The translations under genes and the position numbers were made by a program. A stretch of DNA of 64,000 bases from Albidovulum sp. (GTDB lineage Bacteria > Pseudomonadota > Alphaproteobacteria > Rhodobacterales > Rhodobacteraceae). The DNA lies in the NCBI GenBank assembly GCA_028823855.1, contig JAPPFL010000036.1, positions 46,342 through 110,341 of the forward strand. The letters run 5' to 3'. The notes beneath the pieces are model-generated. The model did no database searches. It was not told where the DNA came from and worked only from the letters and a program-made list of their open reading frames with translations. Shown here in pieces: positions 36,932 to 46,832 of this stretch (position 1 is the first letter of the stretch; each line of letters starts with the position of its first letter).

Positions 36932-37648
36932 ATGCGACCCTCTGGACGAAAAAACGATGAGCTTCGCCCGATATCCCTTGAAACCGGCTTGTCCATGTAT
37001 GCCGAAGGATCGTGCAGGATTTTGTTCGGAAGAACGGATATAATTTGCTCCGCATCCGTTGAAAAGCGCGTTCCGTTTTTTCGCCGAAACACGGGCCTAG
37101 GATGGCTGACTGCAGAATACGGAATGCTGCCTCGAGCGACCTCAACTCGAAACAAGCGCGAAGCCAAGGCAGGAATCCAGACAGGTAGAACTCAAGAAAT
37201 TCAACGTCTTATTGGACGCTCGCTTCGCGCCTGCCTTGATATGGCGGCACTCGGCGAAAGGCAGATCATTGTAGATTGCGATGTCCTGCAAGCCGATGGC
37301 GGAACGCGTTGCGCGGCGATTTCGGGCGGTTGGGTGGCTCTCAGGCTCGCCGTCGACAAGCTGATATCGGCCGGCGATATTTTCACCGATCCGGTAATGG
37401 GCAACATCGCCGCGGTGTCCTGCGGGATATTCGCTGGCCAGCCTATACTGGACCTTGAATTCGCGGAGGATTCCGAAGCCGCCGTAGACGCGAATTTCGT
37501 GATGACGGGCGGCGGAAAGCTGGTTGAAGTCCAGTGTACGGCCGAAAGCGGCACCTACTCGAGAGACGAGCTGGACACGCTGCTCGGTTTGGCGGAAAGC
37601 GGTACTGCGGCGATAGTCGCGGCACAGAATTCGGCGCTGAATGCATGA
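36932..37648 (+). CDS. rph: Ribonuclease PH
   Basis: Phosphorolytic 3'-5' exoribonuclease that trims tRNA 3' ends; forms a hexamer. 238 residues, the usual length. Landmarks are [34 protein letters not shown], the phosphate-binding [16 protein letters not shown], the active-site [20 protein letters not shown] and the C-terminal [25 protein letters not shown] precedes the ATG at 36932. It starts the operon rph-rdgB-hemW, with an ATGA overlap into rdgB. Confidence 0.95.
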   Translation: MRPSGRKNDELRPISLETGLSMYAEGSCRILFGRTDIICSASVEKRVPFFRRNTGLGWLTAEYGMLPRATSTRNKREAKAGIQTGRTQEIQRLIGRSLRACLDMAALGERQIIVDCDVLQADGGTRCAAISGGWVALRLAVDKLISAGDIFTDPVMGNIAAVSCGIFAGQPILDLEFAEDSEAAVDANFVMTGGGKLVEVQCTAESGTYSRDELDTLLGLAESGTAAIVAAQNSALNA

Positions 37649-38259
37649 CACGGAAATTGACAGGAGAGCGAGTTGTGCTTGCTACCCGCAATCCGGGAAA
37701 GGTTCGCGAACTTAGGCTCTTGCTGTCCGGTTGCGGAGTCAAAGCTCTTTCCGCTTGCGAACTCGGCTTGGAGGCGCCGGAGGAAACTGAAGATACTTTT
37801 ACCGGCAATGCCAGAATCAAAGCAATTGGCGCGGTTGAATCCAGCGGATTGCCCGCGATTGCGGATGACAGCGGTCTTGAAATCGATGCGCTGGAGGGAA
37901 AGCCCGGCGTAGCGACGGCCGACTGGGCGGAGACGCCGAATGGCCGAAACTACCGAGCCGCAATGACGAGGGTATGGGAACTGCTGGAAACCATATCTGC
38001 ACCGGAACCTCGGACGGCGCGGTTTTGCTCGACCATCTGCGCTGCATGGCCCGACGGCTGCTGTGAGTATTTTCATGGCTACGTGGACGGGAGAATCGTT
38101 TGGCCGATACGCGGAGAAGCGGGATTCGGTTTCGACCCTATTTTCGTTCCCGACGGATTCAGTCAAACATTTGGAGAAATGGACCCGGCGCTAAAGGCCG
38201 AAATCAGCCATAGGGCCAGGTCGATGGAAGCATTCAAACTCGGCTGCCTAGGTGACTGA
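37645..38259 (+). CDS. rdgB: Non-canonical purine NTP pyrophosphatase (RdgB/HAM1)
   Basis: Hydrolyses ITP, dITP and XTP to keep damaged purines out of nucleic acids. 204 residues. It has the family motifs [11 protein letters not shown] at the N-terminus, [18 protein letters not shown] with the metal-binding acidic pair, [15 protein letters not shown] and the closing [10 protein letters not shown]. The start overlaps the rph stop by four bases and the gene end overlaps hemW by eight, so all three are probably translated together. Confidence 0.95.
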   Translation: MTRKLTGERVVLATRNPGKVRELRLLLSGCGVKALSACELGLEAPEETEDTFTGNARIKAIGAVESSGLPAIADDSGLEIDALEGKPGVATADWAETPNGRNYRAAMTRVWELLETISAPEPRTARFCSTICAAWPDGCCEYFHGYVDGRIVWPIRGEAGFGFDPIFVPDGFSQTFGEMDPALKAEISHRARSMEAFKLGCLGD

Positions 38260-39409
38260 TTCATCTATTTCAAGCGATTTCGGCATTTACATTCATTGGC
38301 CCTTTTGCACATCGCTCTGCCCGTACTGCGATTTCAATTCGCACGTCGAGCGCAGCGTTGACTTCGGCGCATGGCGGCGCGCATTCGCATCCGAGCTTGA
38401 GCGCTACGCAGCCGAAACCGGAGACAGGACTGTTCGATCCATATTTTTCGGCGGCGGAACGCCGAGTACGATGCCTCCCGACCTTGCCGCCGCCGCGATT
38501 GACAATGTTTTGAATCTGTGGATGCCCGCAAAGGGCATTGAAATCACTCTTGAAGCAAACCCCGGTACATCCGACATCGAGAAATTCAGATCATTCCGCG
38601 ATGTGGGTATTAACCGGCTTTCGGTCGGCGTTCAATCGCTTCGCGACGAAGAACTGTCTCGACTAGGAAGGATGCACAGCGCGGCAGAGGCTCGCTCCGC
38701 GTTCGACGCGGCGCGGTCCGTTTTCGACCGCGCGAGCATGGACTTGATCTACGCTCGTCAATTCCAGTCGGTGGAAGACTGGCGCGCCGAGCTCTCGGAA
38801 GCTCTTGAAATGCATCCGAACCATTTGTCGCTTTACCAGCTATCGATCGAGCCCGGTACCGTCTTCGGCAAATTGTATCGCGCGAACCGCCTTCCCGGCT
38901 TGCCCGACGAAAATCTCGAAGCGGACCTCTATTTGGCAACCCAGGAGCTGTGCGATTCCAAGGGTCTCCAAGCCTACGAAGTTTCCAACCACTCCGCGAA
39001 AGGCTTCGAATCCGTCCACAACCTAACATACTGGCGATCCGGCGACTATGTCGGAATCGGCCCGGGCGCGCACGGCCGGCTTACGTTGAACGGCCGTCGA
39101 ATCGCGACTGATACCGAAAAATCGCCGGGCGATTGGCTCACCTCGGTGATACGCAACGGAAGCGGCGAAAAATCGCGAACCGCGGTTGGAGCGCGGGACA
39201 GGGCGATAGAGTACCTGATGATGTCACTGCGGCTATCCGAGGGCGTGAATTTATTGCGTCTAAATTCCCTAGATTCCGAATTGATCGATTTTGCTCGCAT
39301 AGAAGAGCTTGAAAATGAGGGCTTGGTCGAAACTGACGGCGAATCGTTAATAGCGACGCTAAGAGGTAGATTGTTGTTGAATTGCGTTCTGACGAATTTA
39401 ATCGAATGA
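38252..39409 (+). CDS. hemW: Radical SAM family haem chaperone HemW
   Basis: HemW inserts haem into respiratory proteins; many are annotated as coproporphyrinogen III oxidase, which they usually are not. 385 residues. YIHWPFCTSLCPYCDFNSH holds the radical SAM CxxxCxxC cluster. GGGTPS, EANPGT and SVGVQSL follow, and the C-terminal HemN domain includes NHSAKGFESVHNLTYW and GIGPGAHGR. The start is GTG at 38252, inside rdgB. Confidence 0.93.
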   Translation: MTDSSISSDFGIYIHWPFCTSLCPYCDFNSHVERSVDFGAWRRAFASELERYAAETGDRTVRSIFFGGGTPSTMPPDLAAAAIDNVLNLWMPAKGIEITLEANPGTSDIEKFRSFRDVGINRLSVGVQSLRDEELSRLGRMHSAAEARSAFDAARSVFDRASMDLIYARQFQSVEDWRAELSEALEMHPNHLSLYQLSIEPGTVFGKLYRANRLPGLPDENLEADLYLATQELCDSKGLQAYEVSNHSAKGFESVHNLTYWRSGDYVGIGPGAHGRLTLNGRRIATDTEKSPGDWLTSVIRNGSGEKSRTAVGARDRAIEYLMMSLRLSEGVNLLRLNSLDSELIDFARIEELENEGLVETDGESLIATLRGRLLLNCVLTNLIE

Positions 39410-39447
39410 TTTTTGCCGTTCCTTCACGTTGCCGGAACCGAGAACGC

Positions 39448-41073
39448 CTAATCCGGCTTTTGATTGCCGAATATCGGGACCTGCCGTTTCGTCAGCATTC
39501 GCTTCATTCCGTCATTCAACGCGGTTTTTTGCGCGGCGCTTAATTTCAATCCTAGTTTCGAGCGCCGCCAGATCACATCATCTGCGGAACGGGCCCACTC
39601 GTTGTCAACGAGCCATTCGACTTCCCGTTCGTATAGGTCCGAGCCAAAATATTCACCGATATCGTCCAAAGACTGCGCGTTTCCATAAACGCGAAAGGCT
39701 AGCGTGCCGTAGGCGCGAACAAGCCTCTGCGCCCACGCTTCCGACAAAAACGCATAGATCTCTACCAAGTCCTTCGCCAGCCTGTCGAAATCGTCAATCT
39801 CGAAATCGCCGCCCGGCAGCGGCGATTGTGCAGTCCAAGGCCCCGACATCTGCGGAAAATAGGGCGCAAGCGTCTCCAACGCGGATTCCGCCAACCGTCG
39901 GTATGTTGTTATTTTTCCTCCGAAGACGTTAAGGAGCGGAGCTAGGCCGTTTTCATCGTCAATTGTTAAAGTATAGTCTCTGGAAGCCGACGCGGGGTCG
40001 GATTCGCTGTCGTTCAGGAGCGGCCGAACACCGGCATAGCTCCAGACAACGTCGCTGGGCTTGACTGGCCGGTCCAAGTACCTGTCGATCGCATTCAATA
40101 GATAATTTTGTTCGGATGAAGTGCACGAAATCTGGGTTAAGTTGCCGTCGTGGTCGACATCCGTCGTGCCGATTAAGCAAAAGTCGCCTTCAAATGGAAT
40201 GGCAAACACGATTCTGCCGTCAGGTTGCTGAAATATATATGGCTGGTCGTGATCGAACAATTTTCGAACGACAATATGGCTTCCTCGAACCAAACGGAGA
40301 TTTCTTGCATCGCTTCGTTGCAACCTGTTCCGCAGAACTTCGTCGGCCCAGGGACCTGCCGCGTTGATCAAGCACCCAGCTTGAACTGCGTATTCGGTCC
40401 CAGTCGCCAAGTCATTTACATGCACTCGCCAGCGGCCGTCGAACCTCTTCGCGTTCACTAGATTTGTTCTGGTTCTTATAAAGGCTCCTTTTGCCGCCGC
40501 ATCGCATGCATTCAGGACCACCAAGCGGGAATCTTGGACCCAGCAATCGGAATATTCAAAAGCTTTCCGAAACTTGCGCTTGAGCGGAACTCCGGACGCG
40601 TGTCGATGCAGATTCAGAGCACGCGTACCAGGGAGCATCCGCCTCCCTCCCAAGTTATCGTACAGGAATAAACCCGATCTCAATAGCCATGGCGGGCGCC
40701 TGCCGCGCAGGAAAGGAGAGAAAGCGGAAATAGCCCGCGAGAGTTTTGAATTGTCATTCAGTACTACGAGATCGGGATCTACAGGAAGCACGAATCGCAT
40801 CGGCCAAGAGATATGCGGCATGCACCTCAGTAAAGTTTCCCTTTCTTTCAAAGCTTCGCGAACCAATCTGAATTCGAAATGCTCCAGATATCGAAGACCG
40901 CCGTGAAAGAGCTTTGTCGATGCCGATGATGTCGCCTGAGCCAGGTCTCCCCTTTCGCAAAGAAATACCGATAGGCCGCGACCTGCGGCATCTCTGGCGA
41001 TCCCGCATCCGTTTACTCCGCCACCCACTACGAAAATGTCAAAAGTGGAGTTTTCCGGCAGCTTCATATCCAT
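39448..41073 (-). CDS. glpD: Aerobic glycerol-3-phosphate dehydrogenase
   Basis: FAD enzyme on the inner membrane face, oxidising glycerol-3-phosphate to dihydroxyacetone phosphate and reducing quinone. 541 residues. The N-terminal VVGGGVNGCGIARDAAGRG is the FAD Rossmann motif, then SSASTKLFHGGLRYLE, AGPWADEVL, KGSH-like VRGSHIVV, LIGTTDVDHDG and VWSYAGVRPL. The C-terminal DUF-type cap domain is complete (EYFGSDLYEREVEWLVDNEWARSADDVIWRRSKLGL). No glp transporter, kinase or regulator lies nearby. Convergent with hemW. Confidence 0.94.
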   Translation of the reverse strand: MDMKLPENSTFDIFVVGGGVNGCGIARDAAGRGLSVFLCERGDLAQATSSASTKLFHGGLRYLEHFEFRLVREALKERETLLRCMPHISWPMRFVLPVDPDLVVLNDNSKLSRAISAFSPFLRGRRPPWLLRSGLFLYDNLGGRRMLPGTRALNLHRHASGVPLKRKFRKAFEYSDCWVQDSRLVVLNACDAAAKGAFIRTRTNLVNAKRFDGRWRVHVNDLATGTEYAVQAGCLINAAGPWADEVLRNRLQRSDARNLRLVRGSHIVVRKLFDHDQPYIFQQPDGRIVFAIPFEGDFCLIGTTDVDHDGNLTQISCTSSEQNYLLNAIDRYLDRPVKPSDVVWSYAGVRPLLNDSESDPASASRDYTLTIDDENGLAPLLNVFGGKITTYRRLAESALETLAPYFPQMSGPWTAQSPLPGGDFEIDDFDRLAKDLVEIYAFLSEAWAQRLVRAYGTLAFRVYGNAQSLDDIGEYFGSDLYEREVEWLVDNEWARSADDVIWRRSKLGLKLSAAQKTALNDGMKRMLTKRQVPIFGNQKPD

Positions 41074-42417
41074 CGGACTATACTGGCCGAAATTTGCGAG
41101 TTCGTCATTTGAGCAACTTCAGGGGACTTGGAAAGCGGTTTCTCTCCGCAGCAATCGGCGGCAATTCGGCAATTGTCCTTGCTCGGATCGGCATGGTTCA
41201 CCTGCAATCGGATTTTCGGAGTCGGCCTCCTCTTCGGAGTACATCCGAATACTAGAATTTTCTAATTACGCTTTCTTTCAGATTCAAGGATCGCACGAAT
41301 TAGCGTGACGACTTCCGCGAACTACAATTCTTCTCGATTGGTTGTGCAGGCCAATGCACGACGAAACTTCGAGACAAGCAGAAGCCTTGCAAACCCGGTT
41401 CGCACATTGCGCCGCCCTTAAACTCTTTCCAAGCACTTGAATTTACGAGAGCAGGAGCAATCCTGCGTATCCAGTCGAATACCGGCGAATTGGCGAGCCA
41501 CGCTCTCTCGAAAGCAGTACCGGACGGAGATTTTCGAAATGATTGAAATTGCGCCCGTGAATCGCGCTACGAATGCTCGGGCAAGGTTCAGAGGAAAGGA
41601 AAAATGCGGGCGCTTGGTAAAAACGATCCGAAAACTTTGTAGGTCGCCAAGAAATTCTGCGGTTCGAAACACAGCTAGTTCGTAGCGATCTACTGGACAT
41701 CGACAATTGCGCCAACCTCATCGCCGCCGAAAGTAGGCGAACCGAAAAAAGTAGATTCATTGATCTCAAAGCTACCCGAAACGCGGCGATGTTCTAAGGC
41801 ATGTCTTTCGAAGGGCCGCTATCGACCTGCGACATGGTTTGAAAACCCGCAATGAGGATAGAAAGGAAAAGGGAAACCGCTTCGAAATCTTGGGTTGGGA
41901 CAAAACGAGAGAGCGCCAGTCAGGTTAAATAGACAAATTAACGCTGGCCTCAGCCAAGTTCTAGAAGAAATAATCGGCTTCGGTGCGTTGTTTAAAGGAA
42001 ACTAGGGCTTGATATTCGCTGCGTCCGATTGCATACATCTATGACAAGCATAAGTTACCGGACGATTAATTCGTTCATCCGTTAACAGGAGCAGAAGATT
42101 GCAACGTTCGCATTCCTGGAAAGAAGCACACGGATCGCGCGAAAAGGATCGATGCTATAGACATGTGGAAATTTGACGTTGCGATTAGCGACTAGCAATT
42201 TTCGAATCAAAATTGGACAGAGAATTGCCTGTTTTTATTTCGCCGGCGGTCCCGGTCTAGGGACCGGATCCCGAGCGAATCTCCGTATAGCGTTTCGCCG
42301 CAAAATAGGAGATTGCCTAGTCGGGCAAAGTCACTATCCTTAAGTGCGGAAAGATTTATCTCTTCGGCAGAAGATTCACGTTCGCAAATTTCAAACGAAA
42401 GCGGGGCAAGGGGCAAG
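41074..42417. other. Long gene-poor gap upstream of the methyltransferase
   Basis: About 1.3 kb without a gene I can support. Frames are short, mostly of charged residues, and carry no known motif. The part next to 42313 may belong to a longer N-terminus of the methyltransferase gene. Confidence 0.45.
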
Positions 42418-43230
42418 ATGGAAAACAGTTTACGGCTCTCGACCCAAAGCGCGCAATCGAAAAAATTGGCAAAAAACGCTGCTTCGAAACCAAAAGATCG
42501 ATTGGTGGAAAACGGCAAGTCCACGAATCTGCGAAGAGTTAACGTTTATTCCAATGAACGCGTCGTTCTTCAGCCCGAACTGGATATCTCCGATGAGTTG
42601 GAATTGAATACGCATATCCAAATGGATGGCCTTGAATTTTTGAAGAAGCTGCCGTCTTCTGCCTTTACCGCCGCGTTTTTTGATCCGCAGTACCGCGGCG
42701 TGCTAGACTATCTTGGCTACGGAAACGAGGGAAAAAACCGTACGCCGAAGCGATCCGCCCAAATACAGATGACGGATTTGATTCCAAAATTCATTTCCGA
42801 AATAAGCCGTGTTTTGATGCCCTCGGGACACTTGTTCCTGTGGATGGACAAATTTCATTTGGTTACCGGCTTTCAAAACTGGCTGGATGAAACGCCATTG
42901 AAGTCCGTAGACATGGTAACATGGGAAAAACCGAGAATCGGCATGGGCTACCGGACAAGGCGAAAGTCCGAATTCCTAATCGTTGCCCAAAAATCCCCGG
43001 CAAGGGCAAAAGGCGTCTGGACGCGTCACAACATACCCGATGTATGGCCGGAACGCGCGGCGAGCGCGAACGGAGTACATCCTAAGCCCGAGAGACTTCA
43101 GGCAGCATTGATCGAAGCCGTTACTAATGAAGGCGATATCGTAATTGATCCCGCAGCCGGAACCTATTCGGTCATGAGGGCTTGCTTAAGCTGCAATCGC
43201 AATTTTCTCGGCTGCGACATTCGCGGCTAG
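42418..43230 (+). CDS. Orphan site-specific DNA methyltransferase, DPQY variant
   Basis: A 270-residue amino-methyltransferase of the N4/N6 type, likely adenine-specific. The catalytic motif IV reads FFDPQYRG (Asp89-Pro-Gln-Tyr92) where most relatives have DPPY. Further landmarks are YGNEG, VLMPSGHLFLWMDKFHL, VDMVTWEK, and RIGMGYRTRRKSEFLIV. The AdoMet motif I comes last, as DPAAGTYS near residue 245, so the order is IV before I, as in beta-class enzymes. A lysine-rich leader precedes the domain. ATG at 42313 would add 35 residues; 42418 has GGGGCAAG upstream. No restriction enzyme is adjacent. Similar DPQYR enzymes occur in prophages and in alphaproteobacterial chromosomes. Confidence 0.8.
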   Translation: MENSLRLSTQSAQSKKLAKNAASKPKDRLVENGKSTNLRRVNVYSNERVVLQPELDISDELELNTHIQMDGLEFLKKLPSSAFTAAFFDPQYRGVLDYLGYGNEGKNRTPKRSAQIQMTDLIPKFISEISRVLMPSGHLFLWMDKFHLVTGFQNWLDETPLKSVDMVTWEKPRIGMGYRTRRKSEFLIVAQKSPARAKGVWTRHNIPDVWPERAASANGVHPKPERLQAALIEAVTNEGDIVIDPAAGTYSVMRACLSCNRNFLGCDIRG

Positions 43231-43631
43231 ACATCGATGGTTTGCGGTCCGCACGAAGCACAACCGGAAACCGTTTCAAGCGAAAAAATTCCGAAGCCGC
43301 CATTTCTGACATTGGAAACTCGAAAGCATATTCGATTGTTCCGGTATAATGGCAAGGCGAAGAATCGCGCGAGGGGTTTCCGCAAGCGATATCCGGCTCA
43401 CTCCTGCGGCCAATAGAGGCTTAATTTAATCATGGGCTATGGGAAGTTAAGATAAGTCGAAACACAGTTGATCGAATTCTATTTCCCTCCTTTATTGTCG
43501 GGAAATTTTTTGTTAATCGCGCCGCGGGCGGATTTGTGATTCGGAATTGCGGCATCCAATTTGCCTTTCATCAGCAAAACCGCACAAGAAAATAGGCCGC
43601 TCATTATTCTTTCAATCAAACGGAGAAGGTA
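43231..43631. other. Intergenic region before the tricarboxylate transporter operon
   Basis: About 400 bases. The last 14 bases contain CGGAGAAGG, the ribosome site of the next gene. No clear promoter consensus and no gene found. Confidence 0.5.
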
Positions 43632-44735
43632 ATGTCTATTGTTAATTCAACGCGTCGAATTGCGATTGTTTGCGCTGCCGCGGCCGCATCATTTGCCACG
43701 GAAACCGCTGCCGGAGGCCACGGGATCGATCTGGAGGGTAAAACAGTTGAATGGATTATTCCGTTCTCGGAAACAGGAGGATCGGCCAAGTGGGCCAACT
43801 TCTATGCTCCGCTTCTTTCGGAAGCGTTGCCGGGCAATCCAACGGTTGTCGTGAAGTTCATGCCTGGCGCTGGCTCCACAAAAGGCGCGAACTTCTTTCA
43901 GGAGCAGAATTATGAGGACGGGACCCTTATTTTTGGTTCATCGGGATCCACGCAGTTCCCGTATTTACTAGGAGACCCTCGCGTCAAATACGAATATAGC
44001 GATTGGAATGTAGTACTTGCTTCCGGTACTGGCGGCGTGGCGTACCTTCCTCCCGACCTTGCGGCCGAAGTCGCCAAAGGCGGCGCATCCGCCATCGCAG
44101 GCGAAGACTTTATCTACGGTTCGCAGGGGGCCACCCGACTCGACCTCGTCCCTCTGCTGGCGTGGGAAATGCTGGGTTTGAATGTAGAACCGGTCTTCGG
44201 TATCAAGGGACGCGGCGATGGACGCCTGATGTTTGAGCGCGGCGAAGCAAATATCGACTACCAAACCTCATCTTCTTTCTTGGGCGGCGTCGTTCCGCTT
44301 GTCGAAGCCGGAACGGCATTTCCTTGGTTCAGTTTTGGTGCGCTGGACGGCGATGGCAACATCGTACGCGACCCGACATTTCCGGAAATGCCCACATTTA
44401 AAGAGGTTTGCGAAGAAACTGACGGCTGCGAGACTACCGGTCGGCGATGGGAAGCCTGGAAAGCCTTTTTCGTTGCCGGATTCCCCGCCCAGAAAATGGT
44501 TTTCCTGCCTAACGGCGCACCTGAGGAAGCCATCAAAACTTACACGGAAGCATTCGAAGCCGTTAAGTCCCGCGCCGACTTCTCCGAAATTTCGGCAAAG
44601 CGTTTGGGCAAATACCTCCAGTTGACCGGCAGCGAGGCACAGGGCGCATTAGCGAGCGCCACGCAGGTTCCCGCCGCTGCCAAGGAATTTGTCGTGAATT
44701 GGCTAAATGAACGGTATGGCGTTGCGCTGAACTAA
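43632..44735 (+). CDS. tctC: Tripartite tricarboxylate transporter substrate-binding protein (TctC family)
   Basis: A 367-residue periplasmic protein with a signal peptide of about 27 residues ending in ETAAGG. The TctC/Bug fold is shown by GKTVEWIIPFSETGGSAKWANFYAPLL, FMPGAGSTKGANFF, YGSQGATRLDLVP and KAFFVAGFPAQKMVFLP. It is longer than typical Bug proteins (about 300), with inserted loops carrying two cysteines (KEVCEETDGCET). CGGAGAAGG precedes the ATG. The operon continues with the fused permease and a PrpF-family isomerase, so the ligand is probably a carboxylate. Confidence 0.88.
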   Translation: MSIVNSTRRIAIVCAAAAASFATETAAGGHGIDLEGKTVEWIIPFSETGGSAKWANFYAPLLSEALPGNPTVVVKFMPGAGSTKGANFFQEQNYEDGTLIFGSSGSTQFPYLLGDPRVKYEYSDWNVVLASGTGGVAYLPPDLAAEVAKGGASAIAGEDFIYGSQGATRLDLVPLLAWEMLGLNVEPVFGIKGRGDGRLMFERGEANIDYQTSSSFLGGVVPLVEAGTAFPWFSFGALDGDGNIVRDPTFPEMPTFKEVCEETDGCETTGRRWEAWKAFFVAGFPAQKMVFLPNGAPEEAIKTYTEAFEAVKSRADFSEISAKRLGKYLQLTGSEAQGALASATQVPAAAKEFVVNWLNERYGVALN

Positions 44736-44804
44736 AATTACTCTTGGGCCTTCGCCGAATTTGGCGGGGGCCGCCGCCTTCTAACGCGATTTTCGGGGCA
44801 AATC

Positions 44805-46832
44805 ATGGACATGCTGCCAACGGCCATTCCGGCGCTTAGCGATGCTTTCGGAATGATCTTGCAGCCTATTGTGTTCGGCTATCTCGCGCTTGGAGTTTGT
44901 ATGGGTCTAGCCATTGGCGTACTGCCGGGCCTAGGCGGCATCGCGGGCTTATCGCTTTTGCTGCCATTTATGTACGGTATGGAACCGTTGCTCGGGCTGG
45001 CACTAATGGTGGGCATGGTGGCTGTCGTTCCAACGTCAGACACATTCGCGTCAGTTCTCATGGGCATTCCCGGATCCAGCGCATCCCAGGCGACAGTGCT
45101 CGACGGATTCCCTATGGCTAAGAGAGGCAGGGCTGCCAGAGCATTGTCCGCAGCATTTGTTTCATCGCTCTTCGGCGGCATTGTCGGCGCCGTTTTTCTT
45201 ACAATTTTCATTCTTGCCGCTCGTCCGATCGTCCTTCTGTTTCGAACTCCGGAATTGCTGATGATAACCGTCTTCGGCCTTTCCATGGTTGGGATCCTCG
45301 CTGGCCGCGTGGCATTAAAGGGCATAGTCGCGGCTTGCCTCGGGCTCTTGTTCGGCACGATAGGCGAAGGCGCCTCGTCGGGTGCCTTGCGCATGTCGAC
45401 TTACGATACCCCGTACCTAGCAGATGGCCTAAAGCTCGTTATAGTCGGCCTAGGCATCTTCGCTGTTCCTGAAATCATAGCCTTGCTTAGAAAGGACAAG
45501 GCAATTTCCGACCGTGCGCCGCTAGGCGGCGGTTGGGCCGACGGGATTCGCGACTGGTGGGTCAACAAGTGGCTGTCTGTCCGATGCTCATTGATTGGCG
45601 TCATGGTAGGCGTGATCCCCGGCCTGGGAGGATCGGTAGTCGACTGGATTGCCTACGGACACACGGTCCAGACCGCCAGGGAAAAATCCGAATTTGGCAA
45701 AGGCGATGTTCGAGGGGTTATAGGTCCGGAGAGTTCCAACAACGCCAAGGAAGGCGGCGGACTCGTGCCAACGCTGCTTTTCGGCATTCCTGGCTCGGGA
45801 TCTATGGCCATCTTTATTTCTGCAGTCGCGCTGCTCGGCAGCGGCCAAATCGAGATAGGCCCGTCAATGCTAAAGTTCAATCTGGACTTCACATACGCCA
45901 TCGTTTGGCTGCTGGCACTGGCAAATGTCATTGGAACTTTAATCTGCATCACGGCATCGGGCGGAATTGCTAAACTGACGTCGATCCGGTTTGCGCTTCT
46001 TGCGCCGCTCTTGTTTACGATTATCAGTTTTGCGGCCTTCCAATCTCGCCAAGATTTAATGGACCTCGTTGCCCTTTTTGGCATAGGCCTCCTTGGAATC
46101 ATGATGAGGCGATTTGACTGGTCCCGCCCCGCATTCCTAATTGGATTCGTGCTTTCCGACCCTGCCGAGACTTACGCGAACCAAGCCGTTCAGATCGCGA
46201 ACTCGCGTTTCCGGAAAGGATTCAACGAAGGAATCGAATATATTTTTAGCCCAATTGTAATTGTGCTGATATTAGTCACGTTAGCTGCCATTGTCGTAGG
46301 CTTGCGGCAGGCAAAGAACATTTCGCCTGAGGGCAATATTCAATCTGGATCAAAGAGAGCCCCCCTAATTTTCCTTCTAGCCATTCTGGGCTACATAGTT
46401 GCCGCATTTTGGAATGCCTCCTTGATCCCCGATTTCTCGTCTGCCGATAGGGTTTTCCCAAGATTTGTCGCGTTCGTGGGAATAATCGGAAGTATCATAC
46501 TTTTCGTCCAGATGATGATGAATCCGGAAGCGCACGCTTTGTTTTCAGATCGAGAAAAGCAAGATTCCGATAGCAATGGCTACGGTCTTTGGCCAACACT
46601 CGCGTGGTTCGCCGGCCTTTTGGCGCTAACGTCTCTTTTAGGCTTCATTTTGGCATTGGCGGCATTTCTGGTGAGTTTTATCGTCATTCGCGCCGGCAAA
46701 AGCATATCATTTGCGGCGGTCTACGCCGCTGCTGCGATCGTGTTCATTTGCATGTTGGCTTACCTGCTGAACCGAGATTTTCCGGCGGGGCTACTTCAGT
46801 CCCTTGTCGATTTGCCATGGCCGCTAAAATGA
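44805..46832 (+). CDS. tctA: Fused TctA-TctB tripartite tricarboxylate transporter permease
   Basis: A 675-residue membrane protein. Residues 1-500 are the large TctA subunit, with the GLAIGVLPGLGGIAGLSLLLPF helix, VMVGVIPGLGGSVVDWIAYG repeat, and GPESSNNAKEGGGLVPTLLFGIPGS. Residues about 520-675, starting near RAPLIFLLAILGYIVAAF, form four helices like the small TctB subunit, normally a separate gene of about 150 residues. The joint runs without a stop, in frame, through a soluble linker (KNISPEGNIQSGSKRA). The transporter drives sodium- or proton-coupled uptake with TctC. No other TctB gene is nearby. Confidence 0.9.
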   Translation: MDMLPTAIPALSDAFGMILQPIVFGYLALGVCMGLAIGVLPGLGGIAGLSLLLPFMYGMEPLLGLALMVGMVAVVPTSDTFASVLMGIPGSSASQATVLDGFPMAKRGRAARALSAAFVSSLFGGIVGAVFLTIFILAARPIVLLFRTPELLMITVFGLSMVGILAGRVALKGIVAACLGLLFGTIGEGASSGALRMSTYDTPYLADGLKLVIVGLGIFAVPEIIALLRKDKAISDRAPLGGGWADGIRDWWVNKWLSVRCSLIGVMVGVIPGLGGSVVDWIAYGHTVQTAREKSEFGKGDVRGVIGPESSNNAKEGGGLVPTLLFGIPGSGSMAIFISAVALLGSGQIEIGPSMLKFNLDFTYAIVWLLALANVIGTLICITASGGIAKLTSIRFALLAPLLFTIISFAAFQSRQDLMDLVALFGIGLLGIMMRRFDWSRPAFLIGFVLSDPAETYANQAVQIANSRFRKGFNEGIEYIFSPIVIVLILVTLAAIVVGLRQAKNISPEGNIQSGSKRAPLIFLLAILGYIVAAFWNASLIPDFSSADRVFPRFVAFVGIIGSIILFVQMMMNPEAHALFSDREKQDSDSNGYGLWPTLAWFAGLLALTSLLGFILALAAFLVSFIVIRAGKSISFAAVYAAAAIVFICMLAYLLNRDFPAGLLQSLVDLPWPLK

